Shown: positions 34,225 to 47,867, counted from the stretch's first letter. The stretch: 64,000 bases of DNA from Paralichthys olivaceus (GCF_024713975.1 NC_091099.1:1458501-1522500); one strand, 5' to 3'. Program-made: numbers and translations. The notes: generated by a model from the letters alone, not told the origin.

Positions 34225-35079
34225 TTTCAATTCAGTGCGTTGATCAGTTCAGGATTTCTGCCCGGCAACGTCTCCCCAACAAACTGTGGAGGCAAAGCAC
34301 AGGACGACATTTGATCCAGGTGACGACGAACATCACGAGTTAAAACTATCAACCATTTCTCACCAGCACAGGAGTCGTCCACGGGCACAATGTCCTCCTG
34401 AGCCCGAGGCCGGTTTTAAAGGACTCTCACCTCATTGATGGATAATTAGCAGCAGCTGACAGACAACCAGGAAAACTGAATTGTGTTCAAGGAGAAGACG
34501 GTTTTTTTAACGTGTGTCATTCTTCTGGCCACACACTCCTCTCTCCCTTTGTGACACATGTCTGTACGAACCGACTAAGGCCAGAATACTCTAATGATCT
34601 AATTCAAATTAAGATAATCAGAAAATACTATACATGACAGTGCTATATCATATATCACATACAGTTCAGTTAATATATGGGTTCATGTATAAATAGTCAA
34701 TAATACTATTTAAAACATTTTATATCTGTTTGGAAAGGTTTGGCTGCAGATGGCTTGAATAAGGAATTTACATTTTGCAGTTGAAAATACATGGAGTTTA
34801 ATTTGTAGTTTGCTCACTGATGGATTTCTGGAGGTAGATGAATTGTGTACAGCCCATATCGATAACTATCACGATACATATTTGTTATTGAACGTTTAAA
34901 GATGGATTCTCTGGAGAGAAGCTCGTGGTTTTCCATGTGAATGATAAACTCTTTATAAACCACAGGAACATCTGACATAATGAGGAGCAGAGAGTTTTTA
35001 GACTTTAATATTCTGGTGAACTGACCCTTTAAAATTAAACAACAAGGAGGAGGAGCTGCGGGGCCCGTTGAGCCCCTCC
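34225..35079. other. Spacer between secreted gene 2 and the cryptochrome (head-to-head)
   Basis: It contains the 5' noncoding exons of secreted gene 2 (donor near 34356) and a TATA-like TTTAAAA on the minus strand near 34415. The rest is AT-rich sequence to about 35.03 kb, where composition turns sharply GC-rich. No further gene is seen. Confidence 0.5.
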
Positions 35080-35259
35080 CACGTGACTCCAGCCCCGCCC
35101 CCGCGTGGATACCGTCTGACAGCCTCCTGAAGTTTCCCGGGAGAAATCCCGCACCGCGCGAGCCCCCTTTGAACCGGAGCCTTCGTTCGGCCTCGTTCCC
35201 GCGGAACTCTCTGGGTCTGTGTCCCGGGATGGACTGAGGAGGAGGAGGAGGAGGGAGAC
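35080..35259 (+). promoter_or_regulatory. CpG-rich cryptochrome promoter with E-box and GC box
   Basis: A canonical E-box CACGTG at 35080-35085 is followed by GC-box-type CCCCGCCCCCGCG and a CpG-rich leader up to the ATG at 35260. The E-box is the known CLOCK/BMAL1 target in clock genes; its use here is inferred from sequence only. Another CACGTG lies at 35684-35689 in intron 1. Confidence 0.6.
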
Positions 35260-38200
35260 ATGGCGGTGAACTCGGTGCACTGGTTCCGCAAAGGTCTCCG
35301 TCTGCACGACAACCCGGCGCTGCAGGAGGCCCTGAGCGGAGCGGACACGGCGCGCTGTGTTTATATCCTGGACCCGTGGTTCGCAGGCGCCGCCAACGTG
35401 GGAATCAACCGATGGAGGTTCGTGAATTAACCGTAGCTCAGCGTCGAACCCACGTCGGTGTGAGCTCGTGTCGCGAACACCGGCTCCTCTTGTCTCCGCG
35501 GGTTCGAGTCAAACCCTCCGGGTCGCTTGTACTCGAGGCCCGGGCCTCCGCTCCACGTCAGCTAACAATGCTAGCTTACTGCGAGGGGCAAGCTAGCATT
35601 AGCCAGCGTCCGTGGGTGAAACTAATAATCTAGTGTTTTTACGTGGAGATTCGCGAAATATCTCCGCGTGGAAGGAGAAGAAACACGTGTGGTCGAATCT
35701 CGGTCGCTCCCCGGTGCGTTCGGCTTCCGTGTGGAACTGTTACACAACCGTCAAATCTCAAATTCAAGCCGAACAATGGAGAGAAAGAGGAGCTGCGCGG
35801 TGTTAACAACACGCGAATCAGCGCGTTAACGCGACACACTTTAAACAGAGGACTGGTTTTGAGTACTGGAGTGAAACACACGTGTGTGTGTGTCTGTGTG
35901 TGTGTGTGTGTGTTGGATAACAGGAGAAATTCAGGAAGCAAAGGAAAAAGAAGCGATAACGTCATGAGGTTTGGTGACGATGTAAATATTGAGGTTCACG
36001 GTTGAATACAAACAGATCCAGGAGTTAACGTCAGTAACACGAGTTCATCGTCATCACACTGTTTATCCAATGAAGACAACAAGGACACACTCATTCACAA
36101 ACATGGCTGACACACGTGACATAATGCCAGAAACAGATTCCCATGAAATTTAGAGGAAGGATGCGATTCACGCTACAAGAAGAATCCAGACTCTCATTAT
36201 CACGGGAAGATTTAAACATTTCTGTTAATTTCCTCAGAGAGTCGTTTATGAAACATAGCAAAGGGACCGATATGTTTGAGTGTGAGCAATTAGAATATTA
36301 TTAAATCTCTATATTTTGGTTTGAGTGAATCTCAACATGAACACCTGAGTGAATTAGTTTTTCGTCTTTGTCACAGCAGAGATGTAAACCAGGTCAGGGT
36401 GCAGTCAGGTTGGTTCAGGATTTCAAACCCAGAGTAGAAAGAAAAACCTCCCGGACTTCAACAATCCCACCTCTAAAATACAACTAACAATTAAAACAAG
36501 CAGAACGAAGTGTAGATACATTCAACATCACATCCACTCAGGTCCGTGTTTTTAATTCTAGGGTCGACGGAGTGCTTCAGTCCACTCACGTCGAATCACG
36601 GATCCTGTGAATCAATAAGCGGTTTGACCCTCGCGTCCTCTTTGATGCAATTTCCACATGCAGCAGTGCTGCTCAGTAACCGTCGATGACCTGAGAACTC
36701 AAACGACACAACCTTTAGAAACCTTTTGATGCCACCATCAGAAACGCCTCTGAAGCTGCTGCGGACGACGGGTTTGGCATCAGCGAGTACGTGAATGTAT
36801 TTACCGTCCGATACCACGGTTTTAAAGTAAATCAGTTCCTCAGTCCCGCTGTTGCGCTGTACTGCGGAAGAGGTGATCACCAGTAGTGTAGCCTTATCTG
36901 GAGCGAGCTAGATCTAGATCGTTAATCTAGAGATGTTTCACTCTGGGACGTCCAACAAGAAAGAGACAGATATTATCGATTCCCGGGAAGCTGCCATGTC
37001 ATCCATCTTTAATTGAAGTCAGTGGTCCCATCTTCTCAAACAGGATTCTTCGCCCTCATCATCCTTTGTGCTGAACATTTGATATAAACAGACATTCAGT
37101 TGTTTGCTCAAACTTGAACGTGTTGTGGTGTTCAGTGTCAGTGAGCTGCAGAAACAGGGAGTGGGTCTGTGAAGGTAGATCTCCGTCAGTACCGTCTCAG
37201 CGGCGCTGCCTCGTTTAGAGAGGCTGTATTTCTTACCAATGACGTGTCCCTCGTTGATGTGTGTGCAGGTTTCTGCTGGAGTCCCTGGAGGACCTGGACA
37301 ACAGTCTGAAGAAGCTCAACTCCAGATTGTTTGTAATCAGAGGGCAGCCCACGGACGTGTTCCCCAGGCTCTTTAAGGTCTGTATTCCTGAACTCTCTGT
37401 CCGTCACGGTCCAAAACTTTAACCACAGGTACCACAAAGGTCCCCGACTAAAGAAACTACACAAGACAAATCACTTGGTGTTAAACTGCTGTGTTCACTT
37501 GATACAGCTGCTGATATTTAACAAGGACTCCGTTCAGTGTGTATGTAGTTTAATCAACGTCACCTACATGGTTTTAAAATGGGTCTGAAAGTATACATTA
37601 AAAATATTAATGTTGGTATTTGTGATAAATTTACAGTAAAACTGTGACAGGCTCATTGAATCTCTTTAGATAGATACTTTGATTATTATTATTGATCTCC
37701 AGGGAAAGTGAAGTGGTCGGAGGTGTTAGGGTTAGACTCTGGAAAGAGCTTTAGGGACGCAGAATGGTGGTCCACCCACCGGTGTCCACTTACTCTGAGA
37801 CACGAGACGGCGTGAGAGCCCGCTGTATGTGTGTGTTCTGTGACTATGCTCCCTGTAAACTCACAACCACGTGAGATCATGCACATGAACATTGTAGATT
37901 TGTGCATCAGTGAATATTTTTTATAACCTTTCTTCTCTTTTTTTATTTTGAGTGGCCAAAACCCTCTCCCCTGCCGAGGCCGCAGTGACTCAGCTTTTGC
38001 TTTGTAATGTTATTAGCAGCTAAATGGATCACATAAGAGTAAAATGAAAAGTAAATGTCTGAACGTTTCCCAGGCACATGTTTCCTCTCTTCTTCTGCCA
38101 TTAAACTAAATCACAGAGACACGATGAAGGTGAAAATGTTGCGTCTTTATTCCGCCTGAAAAGAACAAACGAATCTAAAATCACGAACATGGGTGTAAAC

Positions 38201-39479
38201 GAGCAGAAGCAGCGTAACGCGGGGTTTCCTCAAAGTAAAACGTCTCGTTCTGCAGAAAGATTCTGTGATGGAGTTGTATTTTGACTTAAAAGTAAAAATA
38301 AAAGAGTTTTATAGTGAGAGCTTGAGCCAAGACAAATATCTGGAGATCACCTTTGTAACTTTGCCCTTCTTACTTTAATTGGAATAAAATCTGGCGCAGG
38401 TAACGTTGTGTGACGTAACGTTCAAGGTTTTAGGCTACGACTGATTTCATGCAGGATGTTCACGGAGAAACTTTTCAGGTGAACGTGAACTCTTAAATGT
38501 TTTTTGTGTTCCATCTTTATTTGCTTTGACCTGGTAGCAAGTGTACTGCAGCTGATACCACAGAGGAGTTTTACCTTTGCGTCGACCCTGGAGACAAACT
38601 CTGTTGAATGGCTCAGCCCGAGGACAGGGTCCGACTCCAACAGAACAACGGGATCTCTTGTGTAACGGGAGCTTTCCTGTCCTGTTGTCTGCGTTTGACC
38701 TGGTTTGACTTTGTTGCACAGAGGAGACGTGCTGAGAACCGTGTTGAATCCACAACGCTTTGTGTGACTCGCTCAAAGTGCTTTCAAGCTTAGACCGTTG
38801 CCTTGGTGATCAATGTTCACATCAGCGCGCAAACGCCGCATTTAAGGTGAAACGTGTCGGTGGGGGGGTGATGCTACAGTGCTTCACTGTGAAAACCTCG
38901 ATCAGGCAAAGAACTTTTTAGATATCGTTATAATGGGATTTCATAATGACGTCATCATGGACGTACAGAACGAAGAATAATTGGTTCACCTGAATTAGCA
39001 CAATATGACATCATGCTCTGACTTCGAGGTGACGTCATGATGATGTCATTCCTACCATATGATCTTACCACTTTGTTTTTTTAATGAATGTCTGATTCAC
39101 TTTACATTGTCCCTCTAGATCTACTGCTTACAGAGATATCTTGAAAAGTTTTGGACCATATATTTGTTTTACGTTGACCTTTGACTCCTCATCTCCTAAA
39201 ACCCAATCATCTGGAGATAAACTCCCAAGTTACACACAAAACCCAAATGACCTGGTGTGGCCACAGTGTTATTTAGAGTTTGGATCTGTCTCTCTCTAAG
39301 TTTCTGTTGGTCCTCCTCTGTTTTCGCTGCAGGAGTGGAACGTGACCAGGTTAACCTTTGAGTACGACCCAGAGCCTTATGGGAAGGAGAGAGATGCGGC
39401 CATCATCAAGATGGCGCAGGAGTTTGGAGTGGAGACCATCGTCAGGAAGTCACACACCCTCTACAACCTGGATCGGTTC

Positions 39480-39521
<42 letters not shown>

Positions 39522-40042
39522 TTTAACTAACGGTGGGATCTTAAGGGTTAAAATGTTACAAAACACTCACAAATATTGACGTTAGAATTTAAAACGGATA
39601 AATTGATTTTTATAAAACGTTTTAAGTTTGATTAAAAGTGGTGAAATTAAATAAAAGACATTTTCTCTAGACGTGACGAAGATTCAGTTCAACTCTCCCA
39701 GAATCATCCGTCCGCTCTTTGCTTTCCCTCAACGAGTGAGGAGGGTGTCATGTGACCCGTTATAGATGTAGGCTCTCTCTCCGCTTTTTAACGATTCGGA
39801 AAATAACATCATTCGAGACGATGCTGGAAAAGAACCCTGAACGGTCATGAGTCCTCTGGAACAGCGTCGCATGCGGAGCAGCCTCCAGGGGCGTTGTCAT
39901 GTTACTGCAGGTCACACCCCCAGACATGTGCCGAGGCCAGGTGGCAGAATGAGTAAGCGTGGAAGCTCAACGAGAACGACACTTGTTATGTCTTGCCTTC
40001 TACGTGGAGAGCGTTACAGCACTGCATTATGTAATGGGACAT

Positions 40043-40078
<36 letters not shown>

Positions 40079-43000
40079 ACTGTGTGAGGCAGGAGGGAGT
40101 GGAGCTTTGTGTGTGTGTGTGTGTGTGTGTGTGCGCGGGCTCAGCTGCAGGGTTTATATTGGTCGTACTGTGGACATGTGTGCAGCTCACTGGTCACAGT
40201 CTGTCGACCAATGGGAAGCTTCCCCGGTTGCAAATCCAGCGACTGACGATCCAGAGCGTCGTCACAGACAAGTTGTATAAGACAGCATCTATAAATACAG
40301 AGCTTCACCGTCAGCTGCTCCGACAAATACAACAAAATTAAGACATGAGGGTCACTTCACTAGTTACTCATGATGATGAGGTGGATAATACAGGGTTCAT
40401 TAATTCAACACTTTTTAATTCTTGAGCCTGTTGGTTACTGATGCTTGTCAATGATTCCTCGTTACGATAAAGAAATTTATTGAGGTTTGATATTTCACAG
40501 TTTAACTTATAAACATAAAGTAACTGTGAATGAAAATACAAATTTAAATCAAGAAAATAAAGATTATTTCTTAAATTCTAAACAGAAATGCTTTTCTGTG
40601 TTTTCATATCGTTTGTTTTTTCATCGCTCAACTCTTAAATCTGTCGGACTCAAATAAATTCATAACATAAGAGACATAAACAGTAAGATAACAGGAAACA
40701 CTCCTGCACCACGTGTTTGTCGTTGATGTATTTATTTGTTGAGCGTAATATAAGAAGGTTTGTCTCTTGTGTTGTCGTCACAGGATCATTGAGATGAACA
40801 ACAACAGTCCTCCTCTTACCTTCAAGCGGTTTCAGACCATTGTGAGTCGACTGGAGTTGCCCAGGAGACCTCTGCCTCCCGTCACCCAGCAGCAGATGGA
40901 CAAATGTCGCACCAAGATAACCAACAACCACGACCAGCTGTACAGCATACCCTCTCTGGAAGAGCTGGGTACGCACGACTGTTTTCATTATGTACAATAC
41001 GCTGAGATGAAGCACTGTGACGCGTTCTTTATATTGTGTTTTGAATTTCGGTATGAGAGAGTATGAATACGTCGTGAACGAGAGAGTAAAGGTTAAATAA
41101 AGAGAGAGAGAGATGGAAGAGGGGGAAGCAAACCACCCTTTAGGTCCAGCATCGTTAAAGGTTACTAACTATGGAAAACATGAGAGGACATGACAGGACA
41201 GGAGAGGACAGTTGGTGTCTGGGGACGGTTTAGTTCACTGTGTGACAGCTGCTTCGTGTTTCACCGTGTCTCCAGGCTTCAGGACGGTGGGTTTACCTTC
41301 AGCTGTGTGGACAGGAGGAGAATCGGAGGCTTTGGACCGGCTCAACAAACATCTTGACAAGAAGGTAAAGCAGAAACTGACGTTAAGGCCCCATGACTGG
41401 ACTAATCCAGACGAGTTTAATGTTAGTGTTCATTCTTTAATAAGTGTCACATGATGTAAACAAGCGGAATCAGATCGTCTCTGACGCTGACGGAGACGGA
41501 GACAGACGTGAGTTTCACATCTGAAGAAGCACAGGAGATTATCTGGGTCACACTTGTTCACAACAGCAGGATACGTTCGGCCCCTGAACAAAAATACACG
41601 AGTCTCTTTGTTGTGGTGGTAAATGAAGGCCACTGAAAAGAAGAACTGAACCTGACGTCTCAGGTGCGTCTCTCGAATGTCCTCTCTGTGTCTGTCTGTG
41701 CAGGTGTGGGTGGCTAACCTGGAGCACCCTCGGGTCAACACGTGCTCTCTGTACGCCAGTCCCACCGGCCTCAGCCCCTACCTGCGCTTCGGCTGTCTGT
41801 CCTGCAGGGTTTTGTACTACAACCTGCGAGAGCTCTACATGAAGGTACTGTGGATTTCTGTCTCTGCGTCCTCTGCGCTCTGACGTCTGCCGTAACCTAA
41901 TTCTTCCTCTTCCTCTCGCGTGTTTGTCCGTCAGCTCCGTAAGCGCTGCAGTCCTCCTCTGTCCCTGTTTGGTCAGTTGCTATGGAGAGAGTTCTTCTAC
42001 ACCGCTGCCACCAACAACCCCAACTTTGACCGCATGGATGCAAACCCCATCTGTGTCCAGGTGGGTCACATTCAAGAAACTCACCCTCATCAACAAAAAC
42101 TATTTACTTTAATAATTCATGAGCTGAAACCACTGAATGTTAGAAAAGTATTTGTTTCCTGTGGAGACAAGTGTTTTGTTCATATTTGTCTCCCTCTCGA
42201 TCGTCTCCAGATCCCGTGGGACCAGAATCCAGAGGCACTGGCGAAGTGGGCCGAGGGCCGGACTGGTTATCCCTGGATCGACGCCATCATGACCCAGCTG
42301 AGACAGGAGGGCTGGATCCACCACCTGGCCCGACACGCCGTGGCCTGTTTCCTGACCAGAGGAGACCTGTGGATCAGCTGGGAGAGCGGCATGAAGGTAT
42401 GAACTGAAACTCAAACACGTCAGCTCAGTTCACAGCAGGAGGAGATGATAGAAGACAGTTTACATGCATTGTGTGTGTGTGTGTGTTGCAGGTGTTTGAG
42501 GAGCTGCTCCTGGACGCAGACTGGAGTGTGAATGCTGGCAGCTGGATGTGGTTGTCCTGCAGTGCCTTCTTCCAGCAGTTCTTCCACTGCTACTGTCCCG
42601 TCGGCTTCGGAAGAAGAACTGACCCATCAGGAGATTATATCAGGTACCGATGCTCCGACAGTATCTCCTCTTCTTAACGTTGAAGCTTTTAAATTATGTT
42701 TTCAAACTGCCGCAGGATGAAAAGTCGCTTGTGTTAAATCTCCTGCAGGCGTTACATCCCCATCTTAAAGGACTATCCCAACCGTTACATCTACGAGCCG
42801 TGGAACGCACCGGAGTCCGTCCAGAAGGCGGCAAACTGCGTGGTGGGAGTGGATTATCCCAAACCCATGATCAACCACGCAGAGGGCAGCAGGCTCAACA
42901 TCGAGAGGATGAAACAAGTCTACCAGCAGCTGTCCCACTACAGAGGACTCAGTAAGTCGTGTGTGAGACACTGTGAGCGTCAGAGGCAGTTCAACAGATG

Positions 43001-44649
43001 TGACCGAAGAGTTTTGTGTGACACACGTCCTGTGTAGTGTAGAAGTGTCAGTCATTCTGGGACTCTGACGTTCGTCTCTCCGTCGCTCTTGACATAGTTG
43101 TTTCATGATGAATGTACGTGTGTGTGTGTGTGTGTGTGTGTGTCAGGTCTACTAGCATCAGTACCGACGATCCAGGAGGAGGCAGAACCACCGATGACCG
43201 ATGAGTCTCAGAACAGCAGCGGACCCGGTAGGAGGAAACGCAGAAGCATTAAGGATTTAGATTATTGATTGTTGACAGTTGGACGCTGCTCTTATTTCTA
43301 CCTCGTGTGTCGTAGACTCTCCTCCCAGAGATCCCGCCCACAGCGAAGCCGCTGGCTGCTCTGCGGCTCCTGACTCGTCCACAGTCTACGTGTCCTGCGC
43401 TCCACATCCAGAGCTGGATGACGCACAGAACCCTCGCCCCTCTCAGACGCCCTGCACCTCCTCAGGCTCGCACCCTCCACCCCCTGCAGCCGTGTCATGG
43501 ACATTTGTCGGCCACCCCCCGTCCACGGCGGCTCCTCCCTGCCCAGCATCGGCTCACAGTCCTCTGTCAAGGTCGAGACCCCCCTCCCCTTCCTCGTCAT
43601 GTCTCACCTCGTCCCCGGCTCCGAGTCCGGCCGTGACCCCGGTTCAGACTTTTCCCAAGAGGAAAGGCCTCGCCCGCAAGGTGCGCCGCAGCCAGAGGCA
43701 GCGAGGGCGACCGAGCTGCGCTACGTCAGGCAGGGAGGGAGAGAGGACGGAGGAGGAGGAGGAGGAGGAGGACACGGGAGAGGATGAGAGGATGGAGGAG
43801 GATGTTGATCAGGAGGAGGGGGAGAGAATGGAGGAGGAGACTTCAGAGGCAGTGAGACAAGGTACGAGAACAGATTCTGAATGAATAATGAGAAACGTCT
43901 GATGTTCTAAAGTTAAATCATTTCATTCTTCGTTCTCGAGGGTTAAAAATCACGATGTGAGTTCTGCGTTAAAATACTCAAAGCTGTTATTCAGTGTTGT
44001 ATAACATGACAAGTACGCCATCTAGTGGTGACATGAGAATCTACCACCGGAACTGTTCGATGGTGTGAAGACGCAGTGAAATCAACGACCATCAAGTTTA
44101 AACACGTTTCACAACGTTGAATTTTCCACATCAGGATGAAATGAGTTACTGCATTATCTCATTTATATAAACATTTTTGTTGGATCCCTCAGCCTTCAAA
44201 TTTTAAATACTTATCATTCATATAATTTCTTTGAAGACGAATGAAGGTTTAATTAGAACTTCACTCATGTTCATACTCAATGAAACCACATGAAATTCAC
44301 TCCCATCTGGATTTTAATTTCAATTATTACAACATTAATTTTAGTTAAAAAAGGAAAATGGGAAAAGGTTGCGTAGTTTATTATTAATAAACTATTAAAC
44401 AATCAGAACCACCTTGGCAGGTGTAATGTGGTTAGAATATTGATTTTATTCTTTTATTCTTTTACGGATCTGTAATTTATAAATCATTTCCTGGATTTAC
44501 ATCTGGTTCAAATCGTTTAAAGTGTTGAGTTGATCCTCTGAAGCCTCGTTGGTCCTGTGATCATATACAGACCTGCCTGTGTTAGAGAGACCTCGATAAA
44601 TAAACTGTTTCTGTTTCGTGCTCTCACGTCTCTTTCAGGTGGAGTTTGA
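35260..44649 (+). CDS. cry2/cry3: Circadian cryptochrome, CRY2/CRY3 group
   Basis: Flavoprotein-fold repressor of CLOCK/BMAL1 in the nuclear clock loop. Coding exons: 35260-35417, 37269-37377, 39333-39475, 40784-40968, 41276-41364, 41704-41844, 41935-42060, 42211-42396, 42492-42643, 42749-42951, 43147-43227, 43316-43861, 44639-44649. All are in phase, about 709 aa. The photolyase-homology part (residues 1 to about 497) starts [20 protein letters not shown]. It contains [49 protein letters not shown] and [20 protein letters not shown], all vertebrate circadian CRY signatures and not CRY-DASH or 6-4 photolyase. [21 protein letters not shown] and LLASVP favour CRY2-type over CRY1, and mapk8ip1 next door matches the mammalian CRY2 locus. 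Fish CRY3 is equally possible. The tail of about 210 aa is much longer than usual, with basic [19 protein letters not shown] followed by Glu runs. The first exon junction in the tail (43227/43316) and the tiny last exon (GGV-stop) are the least certain. Confidence 0.92.
39482..39518. repeat. (CA)n run just after the cryptochrome exon 3 donor
   Basis: About 18 CA units starting 6 bp after the exon end. Confidence 0.95.
40027..40034. promoter_or_regulatory. D-box-like TTATGTAA in cryptochrome intron 3
   Basis: Perfect match to the PAR-bZIP/D-box consensus, which drives light induction of some fish clock genes. One 8-mer match in a 9-kb gene can occur by chance, so this is only a candidate. Confidence 0.25.
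40042..40134. repeat. Two (TG)n runs in cryptochrome intron 3
   Basis: TG runs at about 40042-40073 and 40109-40132, separated by a unique 35 bp. Confidence 0.9.
43113..43143. repeat. (TG)n run ending at the cryptochrome exon 11 acceptor
   Basis: The TG repeat runs directly into TGTCAG, the acceptor of the exon at 43147. Confidence 0.9.
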
Positions 44650-45112
44650 AGAGAATCGTCTTCAACACGTACAAGGAACAGCGTCACGCTAACATCACAC
44701 ACACACACACACACATTCAACACACACACACATTCAACACAAGTGGAATCAGTACAAAAGCATCTTACTCACATTTTCTCCCGTTAATTATCGACAACCA
44801 AAAGAATGAGAGTGAAGAGTAACCTTCTCTTGTACGTTTCCATCTGTGACGGCTAACGATGGGCTAACGATGGGCTAACGATGAGCATCCTGATGTCCTG
44901 ATTTCATCTTCACATCCGAGTTGAACCTGAGCTGTCGTACGCCTGCGCCGCTTCTTAACTTCAGGCTCTCTGCTCGGAGAATGAGAAACTCAGTGGTTTG
45001 ATAAAGCTGCATGTTTTGACATTTTGCAGTAATGATTTTGTATAAACGTTGTATAAGAGATTTAAAAAGACATCTCAAGTCTCGATGGACAAACCCAGAC
45101 CATCCTGGGCCA

Positions 45113-45132
45113 AACCCCCCCCCCCCCCCCCC
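45113..45132. repeat. Poly(C) run
   Basis: C homopolymer of about 18 followed by CCACCCACCC. Confidence 0.9.
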
Positions 45133-47227
45133 ACCCACCCTCAGCGACAGGCAGGGACACTGGCCTCAGATTTACTGACCTCCACTGACGTGTATAAACA
45201 TGAGTTTATGTTGTAGCGCCCCTCGCTGTGCAGTTGTTGACATGTTGGGCTTCGTTTATCGTCAGAACAGTGACGGACAATGTTTTTCGCTCACGTCTGT
45301 GGGATATTTCTGTTTGTGCGACCCTGATGATGTTGTTCAGGGTGTTTTCCTCATTTTGACCACGAATAAAGATGCCGTCTTTGTCTCCTCCCACTGTATC
45401 CGCCAGATATCACGTGGCGCCGGTGACGGACAAGAGTCTACGCAGTAGTGATCATGTTGTGGAGCAAATACACACACTCGTCCAATCAGGAGCTTTTCAG
45501 CTCGTTCTTACGTCTCCTGCATGTTCGCACTGCGACTGGCGTTCGTTGGTTCGTGGGATATTTTCTATTTCTGGATAGCGGGAGGAAGTGGAGATGCCAT
45601 CTTTATTTAAAGTCCATGAACACAAAACCCCGGAGAACACCATTGTTACATGTTGTTTCTGTGTTTGATTCACTTCTGATGTTTAGCAGCAGTGACGAGG
45701 TTCGATAGGGAACATTACGTTGTTATAGTCCGCCCTGTTTCATGAACGCCCGTCTGGTTTGAGGAGGGTCGCACGTCTGGGAGGTCGTAGCAGGTCCGTG
45801 ATTGAAACACTATTAATTAATAATAAAAGTGACAAATGAATTTAGACACTTTAGCTGCGGCACAGGGGGAAATGAAGGCGAGTCTTTGAGACCAAAAAGT
45901 TTTTAGCATTTGCCATATTTTTTCTGTCTGACAAATGAAAATGCTGCTTGTGTGGTTTAAAAACAAAAAGAATGTAGAGAGGAAAGAACGGCGTGTTGCT
46001 CTCCCTTTTATGTTAAACAGAGTTTGTATATAAAATATATATTAATCCATAACCTGTCTGTTTACTGATGGTCTGTTTAAGGGGGTTTCATAAAGACTTC
46101 ATTCTGTCTGGATCATAAATACAGCAGCAGAACAAAGACTCATCCATTATGTTTTTACCTGGTAATTATTTTCAGGATTCATTGAGGAATCATTTCTCTG
46201 TTAATTGTCACAAATTGGTGAAGATATTAATTTCACAGTCGTGTGAAAGAGAAGCAGTGAATCCTCAGAAGAGCTGACGTCAGCACTTTGGCTTGAAACT
46301 AAAGAACATTCAATTAATTGACGTCTTAATTGATTTCAAAATGATTAATACGGAAAACCTAATGTTTAATTAATGCTTTCATTAATTAACGAGCTAAAGT
46401 CCCTCAGAATCCAAGCTCTCGTTGAAGAGTTACTTGTGTCGTTAAGTATTAGATGTGACTGTTATTAGTTTAGTCACACAGAGAGAACAAGGATCTCGAG
46501 CGATCTCGTCAAATAATGGCTGATATTATTTATAAACCGAATAATATCATGTCCTAAAAGTTGGAGACAGAACTTAATACTGAATTCATGTTTTTTTTTT
46601 AACAATGACAAAGATATAAATTAATGTTTTTACCACTAAGATTCAGAACGTGGAATCAAACCAAGCACAGATGAAAGTTTTGAGTGTTTTTCTTTGAGAT
46701 AAACAGTTTTTCTAAATCCATTTGTTTCTGACTCTCCAACCAGAAGTGAACCAGAAATGATACGACTGTGATTTTATATCAGTGACTTTGTGAAACCCCC
46801 TTACTGTCGCCTGGATGGGTCAGAGTTCAAGTGATTGTTTTTTTTTTCTGTGAGACAGACCTCAGCTCCTGGAGGGTGTCGTTCTGTCGGTGTTCAGGAA
46901 AAGTGGGAGCTTGTGAAGTTTGCAAAAAAAAAAAAAAGGACAATCAGTGGGAACGCTCCCAGTTCAGTCTGCGAGCATAGAGAAACGCTCACAGTTCCCA
47001 CCGCTCCTGAACACAACACAAGCCCCATTCAGGTGCTTGTGTTTTACCGAACATTCCACGGACGGCAGCTCGGGGCCCTCCGGGGCCACAGGTCTGTCTG
47101 AGATCTGTGGGTTACATGGATATTTATTGGTTTTGTACAAAAAGAGTTTATTTTCATTAAAACTGCTGAAGGACTTGTGATTGAACCGAGTCTCATGTGT
47201 TTTCTGTTTTACTTTTTTAGTCTTGAT

Positions 47228-47229
<2 letters not shown>

Positions 47230-47263
<34 letters not shown>
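47230..47263. repeat. (CA)n microsatellite
   Basis: About 17 CA units. Confidence 0.95.
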
Positions 47264-47264
<1 letters not shown>

Positions 47265-47320
47265 TAATTCAGTGATTTGGGGGGGTTTGGAGATCAGTGT
47301 CGTCAGCATGCAGAATGGAG

Positions 47321-47394
47321 GAACCAAGAATCAAACCACTGACCATCTGGTAAGTGAGCCACCCGCTGTACATCCTGAACCACCCCCACCCTCG
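47321..47394 (-). mobile_element. tRNA-derived SINE head, reverse orientation
   Basis: Plus strand GGAACCAAGAATCAAACCAC, TGACCATCTGGTAAGTGAGC, CACCCGCTGTACATCCTGAACC. Read on the minus strand this is a tRNA-like GGTTTGATTC B box and an upstream A-box region, as in widespread fish SINEs. Confidence 0.6.
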
Positions 47395-47867
47395 TTAACT
47401 GTTAAACTAATTTGATTAAATCCAAAATTCAGTCCCCGACTCTACTATCCAACTTTGACCTGATCGTTTGTAGTATTATTTCTTTGCAGGTGGTTTAAAC
47501 TGATGGATCGTTCTGTGAATATATCCTGAAAACTTAAATGTTTTATTTTGATTGTTTTTGGTAAAATGTGAATTTGTTGATTCGTCTAAACTTTGGATTC
47601 AGAGAACAGCAACATTATCCACAGAGTTCTGTTTATTCTCTCATTATTTAAAACGTACCGTTCAGTACGAGAAATATAAAGGAGAATAAAAGACTCAAAC
47701 TGAAGTATCAAATAAAAAACAGCTCGAACAGTTTGCTCAAGTTAAATTAACAGAAGTCGTGATATTCTGAAACGAAGCTGAAACGTTCAGCACCACGGAC
47801 AGCAACACGTCAACCAATCAGGATAAAGATGGAAAATTAATTAAAAAGATCGAAGCTGGTGAACTGT

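Noticed and set aside
43298-43600. Minus-strand 100-codon frame opposite the cryptochrome tail
   Set aside because: The plus strand keeps phase with the cryptochrome exons; the minus frame has no homology.
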